Shown in pieces: positions 16,701-25,972 of a DNA stretch of 64,000 nucleotides. The notes under the pieces are model-generated. The model did no database searches. It saw only the letters and a list, made by a program, of their open reading frames with translations, and was not told the origin of the DNA. This stretch comes from Chryseobacterium lactis (lineage in GTDB: Bacteria; Bacteroidota; Bacteroidia; Flavobacteriales; Weeksellaceae). The translations under genes and the position numbers were made by a program. The DNA lies in NCBI RefSeq assembly GCF_003815875.1, contig NZ_CP033924.1, forward strand, positions 4,092,001 through 4,156,000. The letters run 5' to 3'. Within the stretch, counting starts at the first letter, position 1, and the number at the start of each line of letters is the position of its first letter.

Positions 16701-17846
16701 ATGGAACGTGCAATTGTACATATGGATCTGGATACTTTTTTTGTATCCTGTGAAAGGCGTAATAACTCTCAGCTTAACGGAATCCCTCTGATCATAGGAG
16801 GTGGCGACCGTGGAGTAGTAGCCTCATGTTCCTATGAAGCCAGGAAATTCGGAGTTCGCTCAGCGATGCCGATACGAATGGCCCTGAGGCTTTGTCCTGA
16901 CGCTAAAGTCATTAGGGGTGATCATGAAATGTACTCTAATTTATCACATCTGGTTACAGAAATTATCCAAAATAAAGTTCCGGTAATGGAAAAGGCCAGT
17001 ATCGACGAATTCTACCTGGACCTTTCCGGTATGGACAAATTTTTCGGGTGTTATCAATGGACGGAAGAAATTGCAGCTTCGATTCTCAAGGAAACAGGAC
17101 TTCCGATAAGCTTTGCATTATCTGCCAATAAAACCGTTTCCAAAATAGGAACCGGAGAAGCAAAACCCGGAAGAATGGAAATTAAACTTCAGGAAATCAA
17201 ACCATTTCTTGATCCTTTGTCGGTAAAAAAAATACCCATGGTAGGGGACAAAACATTTCAACTTCTTTCCCGGGTAGGGATCCGTACTATTCATACGCTA
17301 TCTGAGATGCCACTTCTTGTTCTTCAGCAAATGATTGGTGAAAACGGCCGTGAACTCTGGAAAAAAGCCAATGGCATAGATGAAAATCCGGTGATTCCTT
17401 ATTCAGAACGAAAATCGATCTCTACGGAAAGGACATTCACTTCAGATACGATGGATATTGTAGAATTAAAGAGATTATTGGCAGGCATGGCTGAACAATT
17501 AGCGTATCAGCTGAGAAAAGAAAAATGGCTGACTTCTACAGTTGCCGTAAAAATACGCTATGCCAATTTTGATACGGAAACCAAACAATGCAAAGTGGCT
17601 TATACATCGGCAGATCATACTTTGTCTAGGGTAGCACTTGATCTTTTTAACAAAGCTTATACCCGAAGAATGAGACTTCGGCTCATAGGATTACGGTTTA
17701 CAGGATTGGTACACGGAAATCATCAGATGAATTTATTTGAAGATACCGAGGAACAAATGAGTTTATATCAAACAATGGATTATCTTAAGAACCGCTTCGG
17801 ATCTGATGCCGTCGGAAGAGCTTCAGGTTTTGATTTCGGGAAGTAA
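16701..17846 (+). CDS. dinB: Y-family DNA polymerase (Pol IV / DinB type)
   Basis: Translesion polymerase of 381 residues. Catalytic acidic residues are Asp9 in HMDLDTFF and Asp102/Glu103 in ASIDEFYLDLSG. The fingers motif CSYEARKFGVRSAMPIRMA and the little-finger domain (ISTERTFTSDTMDIVELKRLL) follow, and the C-terminus (MNLFED) resembles a beta-clamp-binding peptide (Q/M-x-x-L-F). It is 20 bases upstream of an error-prone-type dnaE on the same strand and divergent from an S24 repressor, so damage-induced mutagenesis is the likely role. ATG 16701 is used; ATG 16722 would begin at MDLDTFF. Confidence 0.93.
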   Translation: MERAIVHMDLDTFFVSCERRNNSQLNGIPLIIGGGDRGVVASCSYEARKFGVRSAMPIRMALRLCPDAKVIRGDHEMYSNLSHLVTEIIQNKVPVMEKASIDEFYLDLSGMDKFFGCYQWTEEIAASILKETGLPISFALSANKTVSKIGTGEAKPGRMEIKLQEIKPFLDPLSVKKIPMVGDKTFQLLSRVGIRTIHTLSEMPLLVLQQMIGENGRELWKKANGIDENPVIPYSERKSISTERTFTSDTMDIVELKRLLAGMAEQLAYQLRKEKWLTSTVAVKIRYANFDTETKQCKVAYTSADHTLSRVALDLFNKAYTRRMRLRLIGLRFTGLVHGNHQMNLFEDTEEQMSLYQTMDYLKNRFGSDAVGRASGFDFGK

Positions 17847-17866
17847 AATTTTAAAATCAACAGAGT

Positions 17867-20800
17867 ATGTTTCTCAACTGCCATTCATATCATAGTCTTC
17901 GCTATGGCACATTATCGATAAAACAATTAGTGGAACAGGCCAAAACTTTAGGCATCAAAGAGCTTGTGCTTACCGATATCAATACGGTGACAGGGATTTA
18001 TGATTTTAAAAAAGAATGTGAAGATCATGGGATAAAACCTGTTCCCGGCGTTGAAATCAGAAAGGATGGAAGACTTCTTTATGTAGCTATAGCCAGAAAG
18101 TTCTCAGGAATTGGTGAAATCAACAAAGTCATTACAGATTATAACTGTGATGGTAAAGAGCTAGAGGAAGTGGCTCCTGAATTTAAGGAAGTATTTATTA
18201 TTTATCCAATGAGTAATATTCCTTCAGAATTGAAAGACAATGAGTTTATAGGTGTCAGAACAGATGAGCTAAACTTTCTGATACGTCCGGAATATGAAAA
18301 ATATATTTCTAAAATGGTAGTTCTCCATCCCATTACCTTTAGTACTGATGAGGAATATGAATTGCATAAGATTCTCCGGGCTATTGATCATAATACACTG
18401 CTTTCCAAGCTCACGAAAAGAGAAGTTTGCCGTAAGTCTGAATATTTTATTTCCGGGCAACAGATTGCAAAATCATTCGAAAGATATCCTCAGATTATTG
18501 AAAATACAAATCTCCTCCTTGATGACTGCCATTTTGAATTTGATTTTAAAGAAGTTAAGAACAAGAAGTTCTATACAAAATCAAAAGAAAATGATTTGAA
18601 ACTTCTCCGCAGGCTTGCTTATTCAGGGTTAGAAAAAAGATATGGACTGAACCATGAAATTGCGGGGAAAAGAGTTGAAAAAGAACTTCAGGTTATTGAT
18701 GAACTCAACTTTTGTGCTCATTATCTCATCACGTGGGATATTATCCGTTATAGCAATCGCATGGGATTTATGCATGTAGGACGCGGAAGTGGTGCCAATT
18801 CCATTGTGAGTTACTGTCTGGGAATTACAGATATCTGTCCTCTGGAGCTTGATCTTTATTTTGAACGGTTTCTCAATCTTAACCGTCAGGTACCTCCGGA
18901 CTTTGATATCGACTGGAGCTGGCAGAACAGAGATGCTATATTGGAATATATTTTCGACAGATATGGAAAGGACCATGTCGCTTTTTGTGGGACTAATGTT
19001 GAGTTTAAATACAAGTCAATTTTCAGGGAAGTTGGAAAAGTTTTTGGCCTGCCTAAAGAAGAATTGGATGATCTTACAAGCAAATCGACACAGAGAGATG
19101 ACTCAAATTCTGTTGTAAAAGTAGTTGAGAAATATGGTAAACTATTGGAAAAGTTTCCTAACCAACGAAGTATGCACGCCTGTGGAATCCTTATTTCAGA
19201 AGAACCTATTACTCATTATACCGCATTAGAAATGCCACCTAAAGGATTTCCGATTGCTCAGTTTGATATGAATGTAGCGGAAGATATAAAAATGGAAAAG
19301 CTTGATATTCTGTCTCAGCGAGGCCTCGGAACGATTAAAGATACTGTTGAGCTGATAAAAAAAACAAGAGGGATAGATATCGATATCCGGGATACCAGGA
19401 TTTCCAAAGATGAACAGAAAGCCAGCGAATATCTGGCCACAGGAAATACGATTGGATGTTTTTATATAGAATCTCCGGCAATGAGAGGGCTATTAAGAAG
19501 ATTAAAATGTGATAATTACAGAATTCTGGTCGCCGCATCTTCCATTATCAGGCCCGGAGTTGCCCAAAGCGGAATGATGCGTGAATATATTTTCAGGCAC
19601 AATCATCCTGATCAATTTGAGTATTTCCATCCCATATTTGAAGAACACCTGAAAGAAACGTATGGCATTATGGTATATCAGGAGGATGTTCTGAAGATTG
19701 CCCAGTATTTTGGAGGATTGTCCTTGGCTGATGGTGATATTTTACGCAGGGCGATGAGCGGAAAAGGGCGATCCATTCAAAAGCTGCAAGAAGTAAAAGC
19801 TAATTTTTTTGAAAAATGCATAGAAAAGGGGCATTCGGAAATGCTTACTGCTGAAGCCTACAGGCAAATTGAATCTTTTGCCGGATATTCTTTCTGTAAG
19901 GCGCATTCAGCATCGTATGCCGTAGAAAGTTATCAGAGTCTTTATCTGAAGGTATATTATCCGCTGGAGTTTATGGTTTCTGTGATCAATAATCAGGGAG
20001 GATTTTACCGTACAGAAGTGTATATTCATGAGGCTAAAATGTCCGGTGGAATCATTCAGAATCCGTGTGTTAATGAGAGTGAATATCAAACTTCATTACA
20101 AGGAAAAGATATCTATCTCGGATTGATGCTTTTACAGGGACTCGAAACCAGAATCGCCCACGGAATCGTAGAAGAACGTGAGCAAAACGGTGCTTATCAA
20201 TCTCTGAATGATTTTATCCGTCGTATTCCTGTAGGACTCGAAACCATTCAAACTCTTATTTTCATCGGAGCATTCCGGTTTACCGGAAAGCAAAAAAATG
20301 AGTTGCTGATAGAGGCCCGACTTCTGCTGATCAACTTTAAGCCCGAGAACAGAGGGTTGTTATTGATTGAAGAACCCATTCAGGAATACAGGCTTCCCCG
20401 GTTGGAACGTAATTTTTTTGAGGATGCTTTTGATGAAATTGAAATTCTGGGCTTCCCTGTATCATGCAGTCCATTTGATTTGCTACAAACCCGCTACAGA
20501 GGATCTGTTTTTGTGAAGGATCTGTTGCAATTTCATAAAAAACAGGTAAAAATGATGGCCTATCTTATTGCCAGAAAGCATGTTCCTACCAAAAAAGGAA
20601 CCATGTATTTCGGAACCTGGATTGATGTGAATGGAAATTATTTCGATACTGCCCATTTTCCGGATAGCTTAGAAAAATATCCGTTTCAGGGAGGCGGATG
20701 TTATTTGCTGCTGGGAATTGTAGAAGTTGATTTTCATTTTCCAACCATAACAATTCATAAAATGGCAAAAATGCCGTTTATTCCGGATCCCCGCTATGCC

Positions 20801-20920
20801 TATGATCAGGAAAAGCAATATGATATACACCGGCAGATTAAAGAGGATGTTAGCATGACTTTCAGAAAACCCTATCCACAGGAACATGAAATAGGATTGC
20901 CAAGAAGTAAAACATTGTAA
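17867..20920 (+). CDS. Error-prone type DNA polymerase III alpha subunit (DnaE2-like)
   Basis: C-family polymerase of 1017 residues, shorter than the replicative DnaE (about 1160 or more, often longer in Bacteroidota), as expected for DnaE2-type enzymes. The PHP domain begins at residue 1 (NCHSYHSLRYG, His6/His9, then TDINTVTG). The palm has GRGSGANSIVSYCLGIT and the catalytic PPDFDIDW (Asp345, Asp347, Asp349). The fingers contain YQEDVLKIAQYFGG and SFCKAHSASYAVESYQSLYLK. A C-terminal OB-like region follows. Pairing with dinB behind an S24 repressor parallels the imuB-dnaE2 cassettes of other phyla, although no ImuA is present. Confidence 0.9.
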   Translation: MFLNCHSYHSLRYGTLSIKQLVEQAKTLGIKELVLTDINTVTGIYDFKKECEDHGIKPVPGVEIRKDGRLLYVAIARKFSGIGEINKVITDYNCDGKELEEVAPEFKEVFIIYPMSNIPSELKDNEFIGVRTDELNFLIRPEYEKYISKMVVLHPITFSTDEEYELHKILRAIDHNTLLSKLTKREVCRKSEYFISGQQIAKSFERYPQIIENTNLLLDDCHFEFDFKEVKNKKFYTKSKENDLKLLRRLAYSGLEKRYGLNHEIAGKRVEKELQVIDELNFCAHYLITWDIIRYSNRMGFMHVGRGSGANSIVSYCLGITDICPLELDLYFERFLNLNRQVPPDFDIDWSWQNRDAILEYIFDRYGKDHVAFCGTNVEFKYKSIFREVGKVFGLPKEELDDLTSKSTQRDDSNSVVKVVEKYGKLLEKFPNQRSMHACGILISEEPITHYTALEMPPKGFPIAQFDMNVAEDIKMEKLDILSQRGLGTIKDTVELIKKTRGIDIDIRDTRISKDEQKASEYLATGNTIGCFYIESPAMRGLLRRLKCDNYRILVAASSIIRPGVAQSGMMREYIFRHNHPDQFEYFHPIFEEHLKETYGIMVYQEDVLKIAQYFGGLSLADGDILRRAMSGKGRSIQKLQEVKANFFEKCIEKGHSEMLTAEAYRQIESFAGYSFCKAHSASYAVESYQSLYLKVYYPLEFMVSVINNQGGFYRTEVYIHEAKMSGGIIQNPCVNESEYQTSLQGKDIYLGLMLLQGLETRIAHGIVEEREQNGAYQSLNDFIRRIPVGLETIQTLIFIGAFRFTGKQKNELLIEARLLLINFKPENRGLLLIEEPIQEYRLPRLERNFFEDAFDEIEILGFPVSCSPFDLLQTRYRGSVFVKDLLQFHKKQVKMMAYLIARKHVPTKKGTMYFGTWIDVNGNYFDTAHFPDSLEKYPFQGGGCYLLLGIVEVDFHFPTITIHKMAKMPFIPDPRYAYDQEKQYDIHRQIKEDVSMTFRKPYPQEHEIGLPRSKTL

Positions 20921-20949
20921 AATTACCGGATCATATCAACAAAACAGGT

Positions 20950-20978
20950 AAAATGGTAGAAGTACTATACCATTTTTC
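20950..20978 (+). terminator. Terminator of the dinB-dnaE unit
   Basis: Stem AAATGGTA (20951-20958) / TACCATTT (20968-20975) followed by TT, with an A-rich 5' side. The remaining 230 bases to the next gene are AT-rich; TATTTTTG at 21188-21195 is a possible -7 box for the DUF285 gene. Confidence 0.7.
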
Positions 20979-21211
20979 AAATAATTCATGGAAATCAGAT
21001 TCTTCTAAAACCGACAGAACAAAAAAATATGTAAAAAAATGTATTACGACATGTTCTGACGTTGTGCACCTATATCTTTGTATCAGAGATAAGATTAAAA
21101 ATTCCGGGATTATGGTCTTATTAAAGCTAAATGTTAATATAATTCAGTTTAAACTAATATTAATTTCTTATTTTTTAAAATAACATTTATTTTTGTTAAA
21201 TTTTTTAAATT

Positions 21212-22702
21212 ATGTATAAAAAACAACTAGTAACCATTTTTCTTTTTCTATTTTTCAGTTCTTATGCACAGACTGAATTTATTACTTCGTGGAAGCCTAA
21301 TATAAACGGCACAATCTCTAATGCAATATCTTTTGGTGGTACCGGAACCAGTTACACGATTCAATGGGAAGAAGTAGGATATCCTCAGCATACCGGGGTT
21401 CTTAATTCTGTAACATCTAATAGTGGCAATCCTATTACCATTTCTTTTGGAACATCTTTAAATACAAATCCTGTCCAGGCGACCTACAAACTTAAAGTTT
21501 CAAATGGTAGTGGCTTATTTTATGGATTTAGAGCAGGTCTAAATACTATTGGTACTTTTCCAACTGTACAACTCGTTGAAGTAAGTCAATGGGGAGATAT
21601 TATTTGGCTTCAGCAGTTTAATGGAGGATTTGCAAGCTGCCCAAACCTTAACGTAACGGCCACAGATACTCCGAATCTGACACAAATAAACAATTTATCA
21701 CAGATGTTCTTTAATTGTCCGTCTTTAATTGGTAATACTTCATTTTCTAATTGGAATACAAGCACAATTATTAATATGAGTAGTATGTTTGGCGGAGCAA
21801 CATTATTTAATCAAAATATAGGAACCTGGAATACTGCGAATGTCACAAACTTTAGCAGTATGTTTTCCAATACCTCTGCTTTTAATCAAAATCTTTCTAA
21901 TTGGAACACAGCTTCCGGAACCAATTTCTCATCAATGTTTTCGGGTGCAGCAGCTTTTAATCAACCACTAAATTCATGGAATACATCAAATGCTACTAAT
22001 TTCCGATATGTATTTTCTAATACAGCATCTTTTAATCAGCCCCTTGATCATTGGAATACAAGCAAAATAACAGATTTTGAACATATGTTTGCAGATGCTG
22101 TATCATTTAATCAACCGATTGGTAACTGGGATGTTAGTAAAGTTGATTATAGTGCTGGTTTTAATATGTTTAACGGAGCCTCGCATTTTGATCAGGATAT
22201 TTCTACCTGGAATATACAGCTTCAAAACTTTAGTGGAAATTCAATATTCTTTGGATTAAAAAATTCAGGTTTATCATGTACAAATTATAATAATTTCTTA
22301 ATTGCTTTAAATAATAATCCCACCTGGGCCAGCTCAACAATAACATCTGGAAGTATAGACGCCACAGGGCTTATCTATTCTACACCACAAGCTATTATGG
22401 CAAGAGCTCAATTGGTTAACAAAGGGCTTAATATTATTGGAGACAGCTATTCTACATGTGTTTTATCAACAACAGAACCTTCAAAACAATTAAAAACCCA
22501 AGCGTATCCAAATCCAACAACAGGAATGATAACTGTTGAAGCTACTGTCAACGAAAATGTTTATTTATATGACAGTACTGGTAAAATCATTAAAAATATA
22601 ACTCTAAGCAAAGGAAATAACCGTATTGACCTTACCGAATATCCAGCAGGAAATTATCTGTTAAAAGGTAACAGTATTTTCACTAAAATAATTAAGAAAT
22701 AG
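21212..22702 (+). CDS. BspA/DUF285 repeat surface protein with T9SS sorting domain
   Basis: Secreted protein of 496 residues: signal peptide (residues 1-20), an N-terminal beta-rich region, then about six 25-residue DUF285-type units of the pattern MF-x4-FNQ-x4-WNT-x4-F (about residues 190-330), and a C-terminal type A T9SS sorting domain (YPNPTTGMITVEA...NVYLYDSTGKIIKN...YPAGNYLLKG). It should cross the outer membrane through T9SS and be surface-attached or released. DUF285 repeats are linked with surface binding, but the ligand is unknown. The repetitive DNA could support unit gain or loss. Single-gene unit with its own terminator. Confidence 0.88.
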   Translation: MYKKQLVTIFLFLFFSSYAQTEFITSWKPNINGTISNAISFGGTGTSYTIQWEEVGYPQHTGVLNSVTSNSGNPITISFGTSLNTNPVQATYKLKVSNGSGLFYGFRAGLNTIGTFPTVQLVEVSQWGDIIWLQQFNGGFASCPNLNVTATDTPNLTQINNLSQMFFNCPSLIGNTSFSNWNTSTIINMSSMFGGATLFNQNIGTWNTANVTNFSSMFSNTSAFNQNLSNWNTASGTNFSSMFSGAAAFNQPLNSWNTSNATNFRYVFSNTASFNQPLDHWNTSKITDFEHMFADAVSFNQPIGNWDVSKVDYSAGFNMFNGASHFDQDISTWNIQLQNFSGNSIFFGLKNSGLSCTNYNNFLIALNNNPTWASSTITSGSIDATGLIYSTPQAIMARAQLVNKGLNIIGDSYSTCVLSTTEPSKQLKTQAYPNPTTGMITVEATVNENVYLYDSTGKIIKNITLSKGNNRIDLTEYPAGNYLLKGNSIFTKIIKK

Positions 22703-22753
22703 GTTATTTTTAAAATTCATGATAGGTTTCCGAAGGATTACCTAATTTAAATT

Positions 22754-22790
22754 AAGCTCCAAAGTCTATGAACTTTGGAGCTTGTTTATT
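22754..22790 (+). terminator. Terminator of the DUF285 gene
   Basis: Eleven-base stem AAGCTCCAAAG / CTTTGGAGCTT with an eight-base loop, followed by GTTTATT. Confidence 0.85.
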
Positions 22791-22980
22791 ATGACAAAAA
22801 CTCTATGTATTTCGCCTATAAATTGTCACCGCAGGTTACTCAGATTTCCAAAGATTGCTGTGCCTTAAACCCATTCCAGTCCGTCATTACGTATATTTTT
22901 TAGATTAAAACATAAAAATTCAACGCTATTTTTATACATTTAAATCAAATAAAAAATATACAATCTCAATACGGATATTT

Positions 22981-23859
22981 ATGAAAACTCAAAAGCAAAT
23001 CACTGTTTATAATGAAAAAGAGAGTTTCAAAACTGATACCATTGAAAATTTTTATATTTCTTATTATCAGGATGAAAGGAAAAATCTGAACCGTACAGAC
23101 AGCCATCAGCATACTTACTATGAAATCATCTGGATAGAAAAGGGAAAGGGTGTGCATACCATAGATTTTAAAAACTATGAATTTTCGGGGCCTTGTCTTT
23201 TCCTTTTGCATCCTAAGAATGTGCACAGAATCTACAAAGAAACACCTACCAGTGGAGGCGTTATTAAATTTAATGATAACTTTTTCGTCAATGAAGATTC
23301 TCATTCGAAATTTCTTTTGAAATACGGTGTTTTTGATGATATAGACGTGCTACCGGTCATCAATCTGAATGAGGAAGAAAAAGCAGAGATCACCGATTTT
23401 TTCCGACTGATGTGTAAACAGTCTGATAACGGAGATGCTTTTTCAGCGCACATTATATTGAATTTACTCAAATCTTTTCTGCTTAAGATCTATCAGATTA
23501 AAAAGAAGAGTTGTAGTATTGAAGATATTTCAGATCATCGTTTTTTAAGGTTTAAACAATTTCAGGAACTTTTGGAGAACCATTTTATTCAACATCACAG
23601 CGTAAGTTTCTACGCAGAAAAACTAAAAATAAGCAGCAAAACGCTTTCTACCGTCTGTAAACTGATCAGTCATAAAACCGCTCAGGAGTTAATAAAAGAA
23701 AGAATTCTTCTGGAAGCCAAAAGAATGTTGATGTACACCGATCTGTCGGTAAAGGAAGTGGCTTATCATCTGGGATTTGAGGATCATGCCTACTTTACAA
23801 GGTTCTTTACTTCGAATGTTCTTCAGAATCCTTCAGATTTTAAGAAGGCAAATACATAA
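22981..23859 (+). CDS. AraC-family transcriptional regulator
   Basis: Cytoplasmic regulator of 292 residues with an N-terminal cupin-like sensing domain (HQHTYYEIIWIEKGKGVHTIDFKNYEFSGPCLFLLHP) and a C-terminal pair of helix-turn-helices (HHSVSFYAEKLKISSKTLSTVCKLISHKTAQELIKERIL and YTDLSVKEVAYHLGFEDHAYFTRFF). The effector is unknown. The next gene, an MBL-fold protein, follows after 87 bases on the same strand and is the obvious candidate target. Confidence 0.93.
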   Translation: MKTQKQITVYNEKESFKTDTIENFYISYYQDERKNLNRTDSHQHTYYEIIWIEKGKGVHTIDFKNYEFSGPCLFLLHPKNVHRIYKETPTSGGVIKFNDNFFVNEDSHSKFLLKYGVFDDIDVLPVINLNEEEKAEITDFFRLMCKQSDNGDAFSAHIILNLLKSFLLKIYQIKKKSCSIEDISDHRFLRFKQFQELLENHFIQHHSVSFYAEKLKISSKTLSTVCKLISHKTAQELIKERILLEAKRMLMYTDLSVKEVAYHLGFEDHAYFTRFFTSNVLQNPSDFKKANT

Positions 23860-23946
23860 TTTCCCAAAAGTCCAATACTCCGGAAGTTTTATCCATTTCA
23901 TAATCGGGGGATTCTGCCCAATTTTACAGGACAATAATACCGTAAA

Positions 23947-24831
23947 ATGATGGATAGAATAACATTTTTAAAAAACTCAGCTTTAGCCGTAGCGGCAGTT
24001 CCTTTATTATCTTTTATGAAAAAACCTGATAAAATTCCAACTCCAATGAAAAAATTATGTACAGCATGCGGAACCCAGTTCCCGGAAGATTATAATGAAA
24101 AATTATGTGCCATCTGCAATGAAGAAAGACAATATATTCCGGTGACCGGCCAAACGTGGACAACTCATGAACAGCTTCTTACGAATCATACCACCCAGAT
24201 TGTACAATTGAATGAGCATCTTTATGAGATTGTCATTACCCCCAGATTTGCCATAGGACAGAGGGCTTTTCTGGTGGTTTCAAAAAACGGGAATATCCTT
24301 TGGGACTGTATTCCTTTACTGGATCAGCATGTGATTGATTTTATTAATGAAAAAGGAGGTGTACAGGCCATTGCTATTTCACATCCTCATTATTACAGCA
24401 ATATGAATGATTGGGCAGAACAGTTTAAATGTCCGATCTATATTCATAAAAAAGACGAGCTGTACATCAATGAAAAAGGGAGTCGAATTAAGCTTTGGGA
24501 AGGCAATGAAATGCCTCTGTGGGATGATATTAAAATAGTAAATATCGGCGGACATTTTGCCGGCAGCAGTATTTTACTCCATAAAAACATGTCGGAAAAA
24601 GGCACCATGCTTAGTGGTGATACGATGTATCTTTCGCCCAATTTAAAGCACTTTGCCATTATGTACAGTTATCCCAACAGAATGCCATTGCCCATATCGG
24701 AAATCAAAAGGATCAAAAAACGCCTCGAGGACCTGGAATTTGATGCAGTGTATGGTTTTTACAGCTACCAGAATCTGACAAAAAATGTAAAACAAATTCT
24801 GAACAGCTCTATAGAAAAGTATTTAAGTTAA
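23947..24831 (+). CDS. MBL-fold metallo-hydrolase-like protein with zinc ribbon
   Basis: Protein of 294 residues. A hydrophobic N-terminus (FLKNSALAVAAVPLLSFM) suggests export or anchoring, followed by a CxxC-x16-CxxC zinc ribbon (CTACGTQFPEDYNEKLCAIC, about residues 38-57) and a metallo-beta-lactamase fold. The classic HxHxDH motif is altered: the equivalent is SHPHYYSNMNDW, keeping H-P-H but lacking the Asp-His half. Later elements IGGHFAGSSILLH and LSGDTMYLSPN are preserved. It may bind one metal or act on an unusual substrate. ATG 23950 is an equally possible start. It is probably paired with the AraC regulator upstream. Confidence 0.8.
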   Translation: MMDRITFLKNSALAVAAVPLLSFMKKPDKIPTPMKKLCTACGTQFPEDYNEKLCAICNEERQYIPVTGQTWTTHEQLLTNHTTQIVQLNEHLYEIVITPRFAIGQRAFLVVSKNGNILWDCIPLLDQHVIDFINEKGGVQAIAISHPHYYSNMNDWAEQFKCPIYIHKKDELYINEKGSRIKLWEGNEMPLWDDIKIVNIGGHFAGSSILLHKNMSEKGTMLSGDTMYLSPNLKHFAIMYSYPNRMPLPISEIKRIKKRLEDLEFDAVYGFYSYQNLTKNVKQILNSSIEKYLS

Positions 24832-24837
24832 AAAAGA

Positions 24838-24885
24838 CAACTCCCGTCTTCAGTCAATATAATTTGAAGACGGGAGTTGTTATTT
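24838..24885. terminator. Bidirectional terminator
   Basis: Fifteen-base perfect stem CAACTCCCGTCTTCA / TGAAGACGGGAGTTG between convergent genes, followed by TTATTTT on the plus strand and preceded by AAAAAAG, which is T-rich on the minus strand. Confidence 0.9.
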
Positions 24886-24911
24886 TACATCTGCTGAGAA
24901 AAACTTATCGC

Positions 24912-25937
24912 TTATTTATTTTTAGTCGTTCCTACTGCCAGCACCTGAAATGTACCCGGCAATATCCTGGCTCTTCCTCTGCTGTCTTTTTCTGTCGCAC
25001 TAAAATCAGCTGTCGGAAGATATAAATGATGGGTGGAGCTATCCAATGCTATCGTACGTGCCCCTTTCTTTGTTTCAATATTTGGTAATTGAGCATATTG
25101 ACGGGCATTGTCCTGATGAATAACAGAGATATTTCCTTCACCGTTGGAGGTATAAATAGTATTGCTTTTTGCATCAAATACAACACCATCACAATGATCT
25201 CCGATAGGTAGTTTTTTAATAAGTTTTCCTGTATTGGCATCCAGGATTACCAACATTTTATCACATGTACTGAACAATCTGTTATTTTTTATATCTATTG
25301 CCAACCCGGACGGTCCTTCTTCATGATCCAGTCCCCAATGAAATAATACGGTAAAAGTTTTAGCATCAATAACCACTATTTCATTTTTATCTTCAATATT
25401 TACAAATATTCTGCCTTTACCATCGCTCACTGCAGTTTCAGGTTTTCCGTCAACATTAATAGTTTTTATAACCGTGTTGGTCTTAGGATCAATTATACTT
25501 AAGTCATTGCTTTTCCCATTACAGACCACTATATTTTTTGAAAATGTCTCATAAAATACAGCATCAGGATTTTTCCCCACCTGGATTTCATTGGTTACCT
25601 TGTGGGTTTCGGTATCAATTACTTTCACCTTATCCAGCTTTCCACAGGAAATATACCCTTTATTGGTGTTGGGAACGAAGGCAATTCCATGAACCCCATT
25701 TGTTTCTTCAATTTCGGCAACAGGAGCTCCCGTCATTTTATCAATAATATTAACGCGGCTGCCATGGCTTACATATAATTGATTGTTTTGAGGATTTAAA
25801 GATAAATAGTCCCATCCGCTGTCATCACCACCGATATTAAAGGTATCAATAACTTTCATAGGAGAAGCTTTCTGTCCATAAACATTGAATGAAAATGCAA
25901 GGGAAATGGCGAGTACTGAAATAAGTTTTGTATTCAT
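24912..25937 (-). CDS. YncE-like beta-propeller protein, exported
   Basis: Protein of 341 residues with a signal peptide (SVLAISLAFSFNVYGQ) and about seven YVTN/NHL-like beta-propeller blades of the form NKGYISCGKLDKVKVIDTETHKV, NIVVCNGKSNDLSIIDPKTNTV and GRIFVNIEDKNEIVVIDAKTFTV. Such periplasmic propellers bind DNA, metals or proteins in studied cases; no specific function can be assigned. It is the last gene of the minus-strand efflux cluster, 35 bases after the PAP2 gene, and ends at the bidirectional terminator. Confidence 0.85.
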   Translation of the reverse strand: MNTKLISVLAISLAFSFNVYGQKASPMKVIDTFNIGGDDSGWDYLSLNPQNNQLYVSHGSRVNIIDKMTGAPVAEIEETNGVHGIAFVPNTNKGYISCGKLDKVKVIDTETHKVTNEIQVGKNPDAVFYETFSKNIVVCNGKSNDLSIIDPKTNTVIKTINVDGKPETAVSDGKGRIFVNIEDKNEIVVIDAKTFTVLFHWGLDHEEGPSGLAIDIKNNRLFSTCDKMLVILDANTGKLIKKLPIGDHCDGVVFDAKSNTIYTSNGEGNISVIHQDNARQYAQLPNIETKKGARTIALDSSTHHLYLPTADFSATEKDSRGRARILPGTFQVLAVGTTKNK

Positions 25938-25972
25938 AATCTTATTTATATTTATTTAAATGAAAAAAATGA

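Noticed and set aside
19335..19538. Minus-strand frames inside dnaE
   Set aside because: Antisense to catalytic domains of the polymerase, no independent support.
20953..21183. Open frame of 76 codons after dnaE
   Set aside because: It begins inside the terminator hairpin, is rich in Lys/Asn/Ile as random AT-rich DNA is, and shows no domain.
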